Shown here: positions 38,081-50,460 of the stretch, piece after piece
Numbering within the stretch: position 1 is the first letter of the stretch
How the letters are laid out: each line of letters starts with the position of its first letter
Assembly (NCBI GenBank): GCA_038380795.1
Contig: CM076267.1
Coordinates: forward strand, 8,911,501 to 8,975,500
DNA: 64,000 nucleotides
From: Pyrocephalus nanus
Taxonomy: Eukaryota > Chordata > Aves > Passeriformes > Tyrannidae
Direction of reading: 5' to 3'
Made by a program: the position numbers and the translations under genes
Notes under the pieces: generated by a model
Seen by the model: the letters and a program-made list of their open reading frames with translations, nothing else
Database searches by the model: none
Told to the model about the DNA's origin: nothing

Positions 38081-39912
38081 CAAATTTTGGTTACACAGTT
38101 TGATCCAGTGTCATCATCCTCGTGTCCTTACCAGCCAGCACTATTTTACACTCCTAACTTTGTTAACTAGTGCCTCCACTTTCTCTGTACTACTGCACCA
38201 GCTGCTTCTTCTATAGTTGGACTCAGAACATACTTTTCATCTACATGTATGCTGGAGGCAGTAATATTTTTTAAAAAAGGCTTAACTGGTTTACTAATTA
38301 CACATTCTGTATTAATACTCACAACAGAATAGCAACCAGATCAAAACAATTCTATTACAGACCTGTGAACTGTTAAGGGAAGAAAGCCAGGATGCAACAA
38401 AAGCTGGAATGAACACTCACAGCCATTGCTATCCATCCACTACCACATTAAAAATCTTTTAGCCTGGCAAACTGTGTCCTGAGGAACCACAAAGTATTTA
38501 GCAATATCCAGTTGTACACGAAAAGGCAGATCCAAATGTGTTAAAAATATCTCCAAGCTATAAAGAAAAATATACAAAACAAACAAACAAAAAATCCTGG
38601 TGAAAATCTTACTTAGAGAAATATTATTACTGTGGTCAATAAAAGTAACTTGCATAAGTAACCATGGTTCAAATGAGTAACCTGAATCTACAGTTTGAAA
38701 CATTGGTGCTGAAAGTCAGACTCCTAAATTATTAGGATAACTTATAAGCTGCCAAATACTCTCCACTGTTCCAAATCCAATGTTTATTAAAAACCAGATC
38801 TCTTCCTTAGCTACCCCAGCATGTACTTATATCCTGATGTAGATCCTACTGGCCAATTATATGTTAAAAACCAGACAGGGCACTACTGCTGTGTGTTAGT
38901 TCTTAACAGACTGAAGGAGACATGGCTACTCTCACTCTAAAATGCAGAAGGCATTAAGGATGATATTCTTATCACACTATGATCTGGGTAAGTCAAGAAA
39001 TCATGAAAGATACCTAAAATCCCCTTAAGTTAAAAATATGGAAATAAATTCCTATAGTTGGTCCATCACAGACCAGTGTCGTGACTCTAAGATTATTTCA
39101 AAGCTGAGCAGGGAATTGTCTCCTCCACCCAGCCTTTGTTCCTCCCAAATGCGAGTCCTACCTGCTCAAACTGAGAGCTTTCACCTTGAGAACATGGCAT
39201 TTTAGAAATGGGGAAACTCCTCCAGGGTAATATGCCTTCCATGACATCCTGGTCAAAACCAGAGCACTGTAATTAGATAAATAGGCAGACAGACTAGGCA
39301 AGAGACAATTTCAAAACATAAAGAGGGAGGAGAAGAAGATTATAAAGAATAGAGTTTTTTCTGGCATATACAAATCACATTCTAGAGTGACAAACGTATG
39401 CACATTAAATTTAAGGACAGCCAAAGCAAAGTAAGAGTAATTTACTCAGCTTGTGATTTCCACATGTTCTGCATGTTGCTATGTAAATATTTCTGGGAAA
39501 AAGAAAATGGCTTTGCATAGATCCCGAATTTCAAAAGTATCTTTTCATATTGTACTTATCTCAAGAAAGCACCTACCCATAACTCATGATACTAAAAGTT
39601 ACCTGTAGACACAATATTCGGTGCACAAGGTGGTTTCCCAAAAATTTGGGCAACTGTAAGCATTGTGCAAGAATACATTGGCGTTGGTATATGTCCTTCT
39701 GTAGAAAAATAATATATACTATAAGAACTTCTCAGCATGGTATTTTTTATGTTGTGGATTAAGTCAGATTTTCTATAGACAAATTCAGAGACTAATTCTA
39801 GTTCGTATTCCCTCTGGTGTGACTGTTGCAGTTTTTAGGTAACTTCTTATACAAGTCAATTATTTTTGGCTGTCTCTGTATCTAAAGCTTTTTGTTGGGG
39901 ACACTGGAAAAT
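38081..39912. other. Non-coding block
   Basis: No gene or classified repeat was recognised. A short (AAAC)n stretch lies at about 38575-38592. Confidence 0.45.
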
Positions 39913-39923
39913 GGGGGGGGGGG
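39913..39923 (+). repeat. Poly(G) run, 11 bases
   Basis: Eleven uninterrupted G followed by tccc. Confidence 0.95.
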
Positions 39924-41217
39924 TCCCTTTCCTGTCCTACAACATTTTTTTTTTTTCAGATTTCTGTGTGGAAACAATTCTAAGGTAGATGTAATTTTTA
40001 CCTGGAGATCTGGTTGGGGAAATATAAATTAAAGGCTTTGAGGAGGAAAACACTGATGGTTTCAAAATAGAATGTCATGGACCGCTTCATAGAATACAGA
40101 ATGGAATTTCTACTTTTACTGTTTCTAGGAGATCTGAAACCCAAATTTTCCTGCAGTACTTCATGAAATATCAGAGGCTCCGGGTGAATATTCCTCCTCA
40201 ACTAGCTAAAGGAGGAGGACCTTGAGGAAACATCTCAAAATCATTAAATAGTGCCTCAGTAGTTAAATAGCACTTAAAAGCAGAGTTTTAGGTGTGAGAA
40301 TAACAGACCAAGATGTCTGATCTGCCTTTTCTTCCTACAAGTGGCCTATGTACAGTAGTATCCTGGGGCTCGGTCATGCAATCTGACAGTGACGGGGAAA
40401 ACTTTCCTGCTTTCTGTCCCAAGGTAGAAAACTGGAAAGGTAATCTCACGTGGCTTTATAGAGTAGGAAAATCACAGCTTGCTCAGTGTTGTAGCTTTGG
40501 AGTCCCTGAATATAGTGATTCAATTGTGCTAAGTCAAGAATGGCTCTAGCTTCACTATAAAAAATGAGGGTTCTGTGGAAAGGGTAACTACAAAGGAGAT
40601 AATAAATAATTCTTGCTTTAATTATTGCCTAGTACACACATTATTCTCAGTGATACTGCTTTAGAAATTAACTTTTCCCTATTCCTGAAGGAAATTTCGA
40701 CCTATCTAAATGTTAATATTAGTGGAAAACCCATTCTCTGCACTGCTTTTATGCTGAAATCTGAAGATTTTAAACCTTTTCCCATGCTGGGTAGTGAGAA
40801 AGATCTCTTTATATTAACTCGGACTTCACAGATGTCACATGATAGGAATACATTCCAAAAGCTAAGATACAAGATTACTCCTTAACCATAGAACAAACCA
40901 ACAGGAATTTTAATCAAGACAATATCCAATAATTACTGAATGGTTTTGGAGGTGATCCAGAATACCCATTTGGGAATTTTAATTTTGTGTGCCTTTGAAT
41001 TTTGTAAAAAATATTTTTAAAGTTGGGGGAGTATACCCCTCCAGCTGATTCCAGAAATGAGCCATCTAAGGTATTAAAGTATTTCATCTGTTCAGACACT
41101 GAATATTGCAAATCTGTTTCAGTAATTCATACCAGATAAGATTGCACTGAATGAGCCTAAGTGAAGAAACTTGTTTCCCTTAAACTAGGACAGCAAGTCA
41201 GAAAGGGAAGAAAAGCC
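39924..41217. other. Non-coding block
   Basis: Frames at 40313-40549 and 40625-40885 are short and show no domain. No repeat was recognised. Confidence 0.45.
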
Positions 41218-41236
41218 TTTTTTTTTTTTTTTTTTT
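41218..41236 (+). repeat. Poly(T) run, 19 bases
   Basis: Nineteen uninterrupted T. Confidence 0.95.
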
Positions 41237-43390
41237 AATCTTCCTCATATTTCAGGAAATATTAAGGCAGTTGCTTTTCTTACTTCTCATCAATTAATTT
41301 AAAATTATTGAAACTGTACTGTTTGCAGCACTGGGATAAACTTAAATTCCTTACACTCCATACGTGTTTCCTCATGTGTATAGAGGTATCTGTGTGTCTG
41401 CATATTTATTACAATTGAAATGTTCAGAAAATTTCAATCCCTGTTTTGTGAAAGGATTGTGTTATCTTCAAAATATATGTTTTGGTATATCATGACTTTA
41501 ATGCTCCAACCCACATGTGCTGTGTTGTTTTTTTTTTCCCACTGGAAGCAGATTCCAACAGGCTTTGCTGAGTTCTCTAAAATGGTATTGTATGACTACA
41601 AACTTTGACAGTACTAAACTGTATATATTATTATAAAATTATTGGCTTATCTGTCCCACAACTTCCATTTAGAGTAATTTTATATGCAGCCAATTTAAAA
41701 CAATTTGAGAAAATGAATCCACTTAAATTGCCCATTTTAAGCTTGCATGATGTCTCATTTGAAATATCAATATCAATGCGAGATGAGATTTTAGGCAGGA
41801 GGAGATTTAGGCTTCTTAGAATGAACAAGAATGGGCATTTTATGTTTCCTTTCTAGGCAGAACCCCTTCCAGCTATTTTGCAACCTAGTTATGGTGGTGA
41901 CTAATATTTTAACAGAAAACTGATAAGAGTCTACAAAGTAGTAAAAGCATTCATAGTTTTGTTTCTTTTTTACATTAGTATAAATTCCCATTCCTTTGTT
42001 TTCTCCTTGTAGCAAATTGCACAACTCAATCTTCTCTGTGCAGTGAAAGTTTAAAAGCCTAATTCTGTAAGTCATAAAACAAACTAAGCACAGAAAGGAA
42101 TTTACAGTATGTTAAAAGAATAGGAGAAGAGGCTAATAGAGTTGTATACATTTCAAGGATAGATATAATCAAGTGTGTACAATATAAAGCAGAAGGTTCA
42201 TAATGATTGAAAAAGGAGAAGGAAAAAAAAAAAGCTATTTTGTAGTAGCTGCATGAACTCTGGCTGAACCTTGCTATTTGGCAGCCTCCAGTAAGGACAG
42301 CCTAAGATGAGGCATTAGGGTTTGAATCTGAGAAGCTGACATCAAGCAGACAGCAAGACATGATATCTTATTTTCCTGAGCTATGCTGACACAAATTGAA
42401 CTCCACTTATTATTTTCTTATGCCAGTAAAGTTGCATTTGGCATTTAAGCATTTTGCTTGCAGATGTTGGAGTGCTGGTTGTCTTAATTTAAATAATTTG
42501 CAGATTGCTTGGTGGTATTAAAAGATAGAAATTCATTCTTCATATGAGTCCAATTTTATAAGATTTATTTTTTTTTCTGACCTTGTGCAAGGTAAGAATT
42601 TGATATTAAATCCAAGTAGCCCAAGGGTACAAAGCCAGTATTCTGAGTTATTCAAAACTAGGAGTGGAAAAAACTCACTTTGAGCTTTTTAACTGATAGA
42701 AATAGGAAGAAAATATGAAAATTCTTCACAATAATTGGAGCTAAGGAAAACAAGAGTGTTATTTCTTTCTCAGGCAGTATAAATCATAATAGTAATAATG
42801 CAAATCATATATGAATGGCAAGTATTTAATGCTTATAGCATATCCCTCATTGTTTAAGGGAGTTATATCTCAACAATAATATCTACATACTCCTCTTCAT
42901 AGAACTAAGGAGATAGGTGTATGGTTGTCATTACTTCTGTACATATGATGCTTGAACTTTTTCAGTCACTGCCATACAGATGTTATAGCTTCTCTACTTT
43001 AAAAAAAACCAAAACAAAACAAAAAAACCCCTTCTTTTTCTTGTGTGTTCTGTTGCTTTTATTTGTTTGTTCATATTCCTAGGCAAAACATTTTAAGAAA
43101 ATACTAGTGATTTTTTTGAGTAGAGAATAAGATGTCAGTTTACATTACAACCCCCCAGGGTAAACAGAGAGAATTCATAAAGGATTAGAAAAAAATGTAG
43201 TACTTTATAATGAAATGTACTTCATGTAATTTATGACTACACAGTTAGAGCATAGTCTTTCTTTTCCATTTTTCCTGTGCTGCCTACAGACACTTAACAA
43301 TAGTCTAGTGATAAAAAATATTTTATCACTTACTAAGAAACAATGTAAACTTGTTTTCATTTTGCCAAAATAGTTATCTTTGAGAAGTAC
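41237..43390. other. Non-coding AT-rich block
   Basis: AT-rich. An A/C-rich tract (A8 CC AAAAC units) lies at 43001-43031. Frames at 41420-42075 overlap on both strands. Nothing functional was recognised. Confidence 0.45.
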
Positions 43391-43640
43391 ATGGCCATGT
43401 TGTCAGATTATGTTTGCCATCTATGGAAGTGTGGCTGGGACCTAAGGCTGGAGGAGATCAGGTGCTGCCATCGGTCTGGGGGAAGCAGTGAGAGATCCAC
43501 CAGCAGCATCAACAGGACAAGCCATAGGAACACCAGGGTCCTCTTCATGTCGCTCATTTTCCTAACTGTAAAACTAGAAGTAACAAAGTCTGCCCAAAAA
43601 GCCTTGAAATCACCAACTGAAAAATATTAGGGATTACCAA
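43391..43640. other. GC-richer patch beside an old CR1, unassigned
   Basis: The 79-codon plus frame has no recognised domain. A short stretch at about 43552-43585 (cattttcctaactgtaaaac) faintly recalls the MIR phrase 'tttcctcatctgtaaaatgg'. It may be an eroded repeat. Confidence 0.3.
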
Positions 43641-43839
43641 TAGCAGGAAAATCCAGAGGTCTTTGTGACAAGAGATGACTGGGCCTGCTCTGCCTTCAAT
43701 CCAAGTTAAGTATCACATATAGACTGTCTGTGCAAAATGATTTACCTAGATTTCAGTGAGTTACTTATGAAAAATGTGAGGACATATGTCAAATCATAAT
43801 GTGTATCTTACCTAAAGCGACAGCTGAGTGTGATTTGAT

Positions 43840-44720
43840 AGATTGCCCAAAAAGTCCTTGAAAAAAATTGTGTGTCTGTTGGACTACCAGGGATTAATGA
43901 GAGCAATTAAGGAATATACAGACATTGCAGAAAACTTAAATTATTTCTTTGCCGTTGTCTGCACCACGGAGGATGCTGGGTGACACATCTTCTCTTTTCT
44001 GGAAATAAAGATGAGGTACTGTCAGAGGCTGCAATAGCAGCAGAGGACATATTGGAACAGAAGGAAAGAATTAGAGAACCACTAGTTATTAAAATAAGAG
44101 AGTATATTTCGAGGACTTTCAGAGGAACTTAAGGATGAAATGGTTGTACTGCTAAAACCCCTAAAATTCAGGCTCATTAAAATGAACTACTGTGCCTGAT
44201 CACCAGTGACTATCTTTAATAAGAGAGCCATAGATAATCCTGGGAATTGAACACCAATTTCTTTCCTTAATATCAGAGGTATTGTGAAACAAAAATAAAT
44301 AAATGAGAATTATAACAGAATAAAGACAGTGTCAACCTGCCAAAGAAAAACTTACCTCCCTAATCTATTAGAGCTTTTCAGGCACATTGTTCACAGAGAA
44401 AGAAAACAATAATTTAAAACACCTTTGACAGTGTTCTGAAGAGACTGTTGAGAAGTGGCCAAAGAATAAGAGATTAAATCATTCCAAAGATCAGAGCCTA
44501 GCAGCTCATCTACACAAGGTCTGTGAGCACTGCACAGGGGGTTACTTACAAACTCCTTTTGTGGGTGCTCCTAATGAACAAGTTGAAAATGGGTTAAGTG
44601 ATGTTTCACCAATGCAGACCTGGATGAAGAAGGGAGGAGCTAAACAACACATTCAATAAATTAATCAGTGATTTCCAGGAGCCTGGAGAAGTTATAACAA
44701 GAAGGGATCATTTAATGTAC
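43840..44720 (+). mobile_element. CR1 LINE fragment, 5' and middle ORF2 (old)
   Basis: Several stretches follow the order of amniote CR1 ORF2. At 43914-43985 'acattgcagaaaacttaaat', 'tatttctttgccgttgtctg' and 'ccacggaggatgctggg' decode as a LNxFFAVV-type motif, the start of the reverse-transcriptase region. At about 44238 'aatcctgggaattgaacacc' corresponds to the conserved DPGNYRP motif. At about 44357 'ctccctaatctattagagct' with 'ttttcag' corresponds to the 'LTNLLEFF' wording. Further on 'acctttgacagtgttct' and 'gagactgttgagaagtgg' fit the region of the 'KAFDTV' motif. Many stops and frameshifts show it is long dead. Sequence on to about 44900 may belong to it but could not be aligned. Confidence 0.8.
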
Positions 44721-45235
44721 TATTGGTTTAAGTAATTATGTGATAATTAGAACCTTGAGTTTAATGCACCAGTATCAATTTAAATGTAGACTGGAGAAGC
44801 AGAGACTTGTAGCATTCAGATATCCCCAGACTGGAATCAACATAAACTCACCTGGGACATATCATGGATTTTATGGATTTTACTTTCCAACAGGACTTGC
44901 TCCATGTTACTAATGGTGAAAAGGACCTATAGCTAAACTCAAAATAGAAACATAGAAAACAGCTATATTTTCTGCAGCAGAGATGAGCATAACTGAAAAA
45001 GAAAGCACACTAGGCAGAGGCAGTTTATCTGGATAATATTTAAGAAAAGTAAATTTGTTATAAAATACCTTTCTTCTAGAAAACCATGATGCATGGTCAG
45101 TGCAGGAATGTCGCTGTTCCATTTTTTCCTCTTGCATTACTTCAAGTCACGCCAAAATAAATTAAGTTGCAGATCTATTATTAAACTCAAGGCAAATTAC
45201 TAATGGGCTTTTCTACATTTTATTCTGCTCTTTAC

Positions 45236-45250
45236 TTTTTTTTTTTTTTT
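45236..45250 (+). repeat. Poly(T) run, 15 bases
   Basis: Fifteen uninterrupted T. Another run of 14 T lies at 45720-45733. Confidence 0.9.
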
Positions 45251-45375
45251 AGCCTGCATATGCTGTACTTTGTAGTCATCTCTGGTCAAGCTTTCATATA
45301 CAGCATGGAGCTAATGAATTACTTCTGTATTCAGTCACTTAGACTTCATGAATCAGTCATCTCCTCCTGAAAACT

Positions 45376-45476
45376 GCTCTGGTCTGGATCTTTAACTAGC
45401 GTAAATTAGCACTGTGCCAAGAGAGAATTGAGGTGATACAATACTGTACAAAAGTCAAGGACCCAGTTCTGTATTT
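45376..45476 (+). repeat. Ancient palindromic amniote repeat
   Basis: ggtctggatctttaactagc, then gtaaattagcactgtgcc, and finally 'gtacaaaagtcaaggaccca' follow the wording of a widespread bird/reptile repeat: 'ggtctgattctttagctggtgtaaatcagcac...'. Its right half is eroded. It resembles the element at about 11.86-12.01 kb. Confidence 0.55.
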
Positions 45477-45733
45477 CTGTGGCACTGTTATATATTGCTG
45501 TTTAGAAATGCTACAGATCCTAAGGGTTATATAAAGTAGATAATCTACAAAAACAAATTTATTTTTTCTTCTTATTTATGAAAGCTTTCCCCTTTATTGG
45601 CAAATCTGTTGGCCTAAGACATTACCCTGTGAATTGTGCGATTTGGGTAATGCTAATTTATTTTAAGTGATTTGTGTTTATACTTTAGGAAATAATAGGA
45701 AATATAGAGATTGGAACACTTTTTTTTTTTTTT

Positions 45734-46777
45734 GCATTAGCATAATCTTTGTTTCTAAAACTTGTTATGAACCTACTTTCTCCTTTTCTAGTAACAACAG
45801 TCTACTTCAAACCACAGGCTTTTATTCCTTGGAAGCCTGTTTCAATAGTTTGCAATTCTCCAAGCAACGAAGTTAGAATGCACCTTTGTTGTACCTCTGG
45901 TGTGTAACACACCAAGCACAAAACCATGGCAGTGCTAGTAGAGCTAGCCAAGAAAAACAGAAATACAGAGGGAAGGAACCAAATAGAGATCCCCTATGTA
46001 TCCTGTTCTTGCCTTTAGGCAAAAGTACTGCAAGCTGCTCTGATACCTCCATAACAGTGTGTATGAAATATCTCATATAGGGCTGGGCTCAAGCCTAGTC
46101 TCTGTTCATTTAAATGTCTAAATATCATAAAAAAGCAAAGACATTTAATTGCTGGAGTACCTAAGAAAGTATTTGCTCACTATAGTTTCTCCGATAGCAA
46201 AGTCGAGTTCCTGCCATGGGAAAGCCCCTGCTCCCCCTCACATCCAGGAGGCTGCTGCAGGCAGCCTTTTCTCCTTCCCTTCCTTCCCATCCCCAGGCCC
46301 TGCTGTCCTCCCCTATTTTATTTCTTGTATGTGGTCCAAGACATAAGACAATCTCTGACATCTTGCTCTACTATTCCTTGAGGACCATCATCTCCAAAAC
46401 CAGCATTACTAAGGAATCCATTTTCCCTCTGTATTAGTGGTCACCTGCTGCAACTTCAGCATTAACCTGAATGTCAGGCATTCTTGTGGCAGGGGGGAAT
46501 GGGAGGGTGGGATAGAATAGGGTCAGACCTTTGCCAGAGAGGTGTGTGTTTGTTTGAAGACTTAAGGAAACTGAATACTGGGATTGCATTCCTCCCAACT
46601 TTCTGGAGGGGAATATTAATATCAGTAAAAGACCATTGCTTCAGGGAGGGAACTGGAAATGTTAATAGTTATTGGTCTAAATTCTCTCTCACTGGACTCC
46701 ACAGACATTACTAAACTTAATCCAGGGAGGAATTTTGTCCACTGGGTTTAATTTGTGTAATATGATGCTGTGTTGGG
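45734..46777. other. Non-coding block
   Basis: Frames overlap on both strands at 45873-46080 and 46149-46437 in moderately GC-rich DNA. No domain or repeat was recognised. Confidence 0.45.
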
Positions 46778-46792
46778 AAAAAAAAAAAAAAA
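46778..46792 (+). repeat. Poly(A) run, 15 bases
   Basis: Fifteen uninterrupted A. Confidence 0.9.
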
Positions 46793-49611
46793 TCTATTTG
46801 GTGAATGTATTTTTGGGATGTCTCTGCTAAGTTCAGAGAGTTTGAAGTTCATTTTTGTTCACATTAGTGTGACCACAGCTGGAATGTCATCCTCTCTTTT
46901 GGTTTCAACAATTACAGAAAGGGCAGGATGCAACCAGAGAGTCAAAATAAGTCAGATGATGTGAGGCCTGAGGATCCATCCTGTAAGGAGAGCCTTGGAG
47001 GACTTAGGGAATTGAATTCGTGCCATTTACAGGACAGTTGGTAAAGAGGGTGCACATCCACACTGTAAACACAAGAGCTATGCTGACATTAAAGTGAAAC
47101 AACAGCATAAAGGCATCAAGGTAAGGAATTAGAGGATGGCTAAAACTTGAATTTTAGGTAAAAATTTTATGGAGCAGAAAAACTTGATGGACGTTGAGCC
47201 CTGTAAATCTCAGTTTGTCAGGATTGTCTTCTGATACTGGAGCCAGAATTAAGTAGAGGTAAATCTGATGGACACTGGTCCTCAGTGTGTAGTACTTTAA
47301 AGTGAAATTTAGCAGGTGTTTCTTTTTTTCCTATGGGACTATATCCCATCAGCCTTATTCGATCAAATAGTCTCCCCCAAACTGGTGGGACAACCTCTGT
47401 GAAAAGGCAGAACTACTTATTCTACTGGTGGCACAGACCTTTCCTGATATATAATGGCAAAGAAACAGAGGATTTATGGCTGTAATATCATCTGACTTCT
47501 GTATCCAAAATTTAAAACATGAAGGATAAAATATGCTTTCTCTGTTGGAGAAAAAAGGCAGAGGAATTACATTCTTGGCATATACGTTGGAAATGGCAGC
47601 ACTGGTGAGATTATATCTGTTATCTTCAAAATTGCTTTAAACCAGAAGCTTGGGTAACAAAGGACAGAAGTTACTTTCATATTAGCATATATGTCATGTT
47701 TAATCAATCAAAAGAGAACTGTAATTACTTTACTCTCTTCTTAGCTAACTTTAAAGAAAGGAAGTCATGAACCTATAAAGTAAATGTCATCCTGTTTAGA
47801 TAGTTATAGTTTTATAGGTAATTTGTTGCAGATTTTATGCAGATAATTTATAATTATTTCCTTTCATGCTCATCTTTTAGCCTGGAGTCCAGTTTTTACA
47901 CAAACATAAGGACTGCAGATGCAGAGAAAGTATCAATGAAACTACCTAATTTTTTTCCCAGATTTGGTGCACACATTTACAAGTTTATCAGCCACTGTGC
48001 GGCTACTGAACTTGGCAGCAGTTTGAGCTGCATATGCAATATCAAAGCAAAAAATCAAGTGGTGGTAATAATTAGTAGGCTTGGTTAGATGACCTATGGC
48101 TTCCAGGAGGTATTTGCATGAGAAGGAATTAATCTCTTCTTTCAGCCTGAGCCTTTGGTGTCACTTTGTGTTGGATACTTTGCAGTAGGTGGTTTCCAGT
48201 ACATCACGCTGCTGCTATGAAGGAAACAAATTGCACAGTCAGTTAAGCGGGGCACTTTAAATTGTCAAATGTGTTGAACTGCACATACAGCAGCAAGATG
48301 ACTGTGTTTGAAAATAGTCTCAAATTGCCACAGCTGCTTGCCTTTAGCTTGTTTCCCACCACAAAATAGTCTGTATTTTCTGCTTCATGGGTAAAACCCC
48401 TATGTTGGAAAAACTCTGAAGTAGTCCTGGGAAGCAAAACAGAATGTGTATTTATGCAAGACAAGATTTGTTACAATTGCTTGCTGGCATTATAGGATAA
48501 TTTAGTTTTCTTTTCCTCTTTAGAAACCTCTTATAAAGAGGCAGAAAACTAGTATTCCTAAATATTTTAAAACATTAAGCCAAAATGTGGATTTGATTTG
48601 TTATGAGTATTGGCAGTCTGACTGTTGACCATGCTTTTTCTTCCAACCTGCAATAAATTCAACAAAAAATATATTATTTCATCACTCACCAAACTGGAAT
48701 GATTAAAATATACACCAGGGGAACACTCCCAGCCATGAGAGATACCGATTAGACTCAAAAGCATTGCATGTCCTTTACATTGCTGAGTCCCCAAGCACAG
48801 CAGTCCCATGGAGGGCTGGCTAATAATATGAATGCTCCAGAGCTGGCTTCTCTCTTCAAGGGCCAAGTGCCAACACAAGCCTATCAGACTAGTAAATTGA
48901 AGGTAGCATACAAGCAGTGATATAGCACTCTGTCCACCTGCCTCTGCCCCCTTGGTCTAAAACACTAAATAGCCATTTACATTTGGGTTGATTAGCAAAA
49001 CCTTTGCCATGAGCCTGCAGTGAGGTTTAAACTTCTGTTTCTGGATCCATAGGGAAAAATGCTTAACCAGCTTTAACCTCTCTGCAACAGCTCCCTTCAG
49101 GCTGTTATGAAACATGAATTCATCTGACCTCTTCAAGGTCTGTTTATATCTTCCTGTCTGTGAGATCCAGTCATTCCTTCCTTCAGCCTGCCGCAGACAA
49201 ATGAATATCTCATGGTACTGTCATATAAAAAGCTACTTAAAACGTTTCAAAGCCAAAAGGGCTGTTAGTTTATACTCTTTGAAAAATCAACAGTGTCTAA
49301 ACAGCTCCATAATACACAAGGCTTCTACTACTAGGATTTATTTCTTTCCAGCTTGGTGGGTTTTTTATTCTTTTTGACCAATATGTTATCTCAGTTAACA
49401 GTATTTTTCATTTCTATGGTAGTAGGGATTAACTTCCAGCCAGAAGATGATTCAGCTGTATGTCCAATTCATTACATTATGGGTCTGATTTGTCAAAAGT
49501 ATTAAACCCTAAAGTCCAAGAGCAGCACATGATACCTGGGAGTCAAACATACATGTGCAATAGGTCTGGTGGCCAAATGCAAGAAACCAGTATTGGCAAC
49601 ATGGAAATAGA
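46793..49611. other. Non-coding block
   Basis: No gene or classified repeat was recognised. The longest frame (minus 48567-48878, 103 codons) shows no domain. Confidence 0.45.
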
Positions 49612-50184
49612 TCATGGCCCTATCCACCAGCTTCCAAACAACGGATTATTGCCAAATACAGGGCTGGACTGAATGAAATTATTGAATTTTGCAGCTAATG
49701 TGCTTTGACCTTGACAATAGGATCCAAGAGAGGTGGATCCTGTGGCTGACCCTGCTGGGGACCATTTATTATTACTCCAGTCCAATCTTCTGCACCACCT
49801 CTGCACCAAGCTTGTCCTGTGAGTGCTCGGGGACTCTGCAAACTGGGCATAGGTTGTATCTTTCTGTGTTACATTTGCTGGACAGAGGTGATTAGACTGA
49901 TATCTGTCTGGGTACTGATATGCTGGATGGGAGAGGAGGAATGTTGGATCTAGGTTGCCTTGACATGATGATAACAAAAGAGAAATAAAGGCAAAGGACA
50001 GGATAAAAATATAAGGCAGGAGTAAAGTGTGTTTCTATTACAGGAGGGTAAGAGTGTGAATGTGCAACGAGGTCCTTCCTTTCATTTCTATCATTCTGGT
50101 CCAGTCTAGGCTGAGTAACTGAAGAATGCTAATGAAATATATTGGGAATTGATGGGAGGATGTAATGAATAATTCCACACATTG
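49612..50184 (-). other. Long minus-strand open frame, unassigned
   Basis: Reading the minus strand, no stop occurs between TAA at 50187-50185 and TGA at 49614-49612, about 190 codons. An in-frame ATG lies at 50085, which would give about 157 residues. From there a mostly hydrophobic stretch (ALYFYPVLCLYFSLLLSSC) sits near residues 23-41. One N-glycosylation-type sequon (NVT) and a Trp/Cys-containing region (RWCRRLDW) follow. The pattern superficially resembles a secreted or envelope-like precursor. No family is recognised and no splice sites or flanking elements support it. Chance openness is a fair alternative. Confidence 0.2.
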
Positions 50185-50279
50185 TTAAGAAGGCAGGATT
50201 GTTGAATTATAAATAGTCCAAATCCAAAATTTGGGAAGGGTGGAAGTAAAAGTGAAGCTTATCTAAGGTTACCATAGTG

Positions 50280-50460
50280 TGAGGAGATAGAGCGGCTGGA
50301 GAAACCATGAGAAGCTGTGAGAAGAAAACAGGTTAGAAAAAAGAAAGGCTGAAGAGGTAAGAAGGAGCAAAGAAAGTGAAAGAAGGAAAAGTTATCAAAA
50401 TAAAACACAGATACGTGGGGAAAAAAAAGGCAGAAGGAAGAGGGAAAGTGAAAGCTCTAT
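50280..50460 (+). repeat. Purine-rich low-complexity tract
   Basis: About 180 bases strongly dominated by A and G on the plus strand, with GAAG, GGAG and AAAG units but no fixed period. Confidence 0.65.

Noticed and set aside
43552..43585. MIR fragment
   Set aside because: Only about 20 bases resemble the MIR wording; too short to call as a feature on its own.
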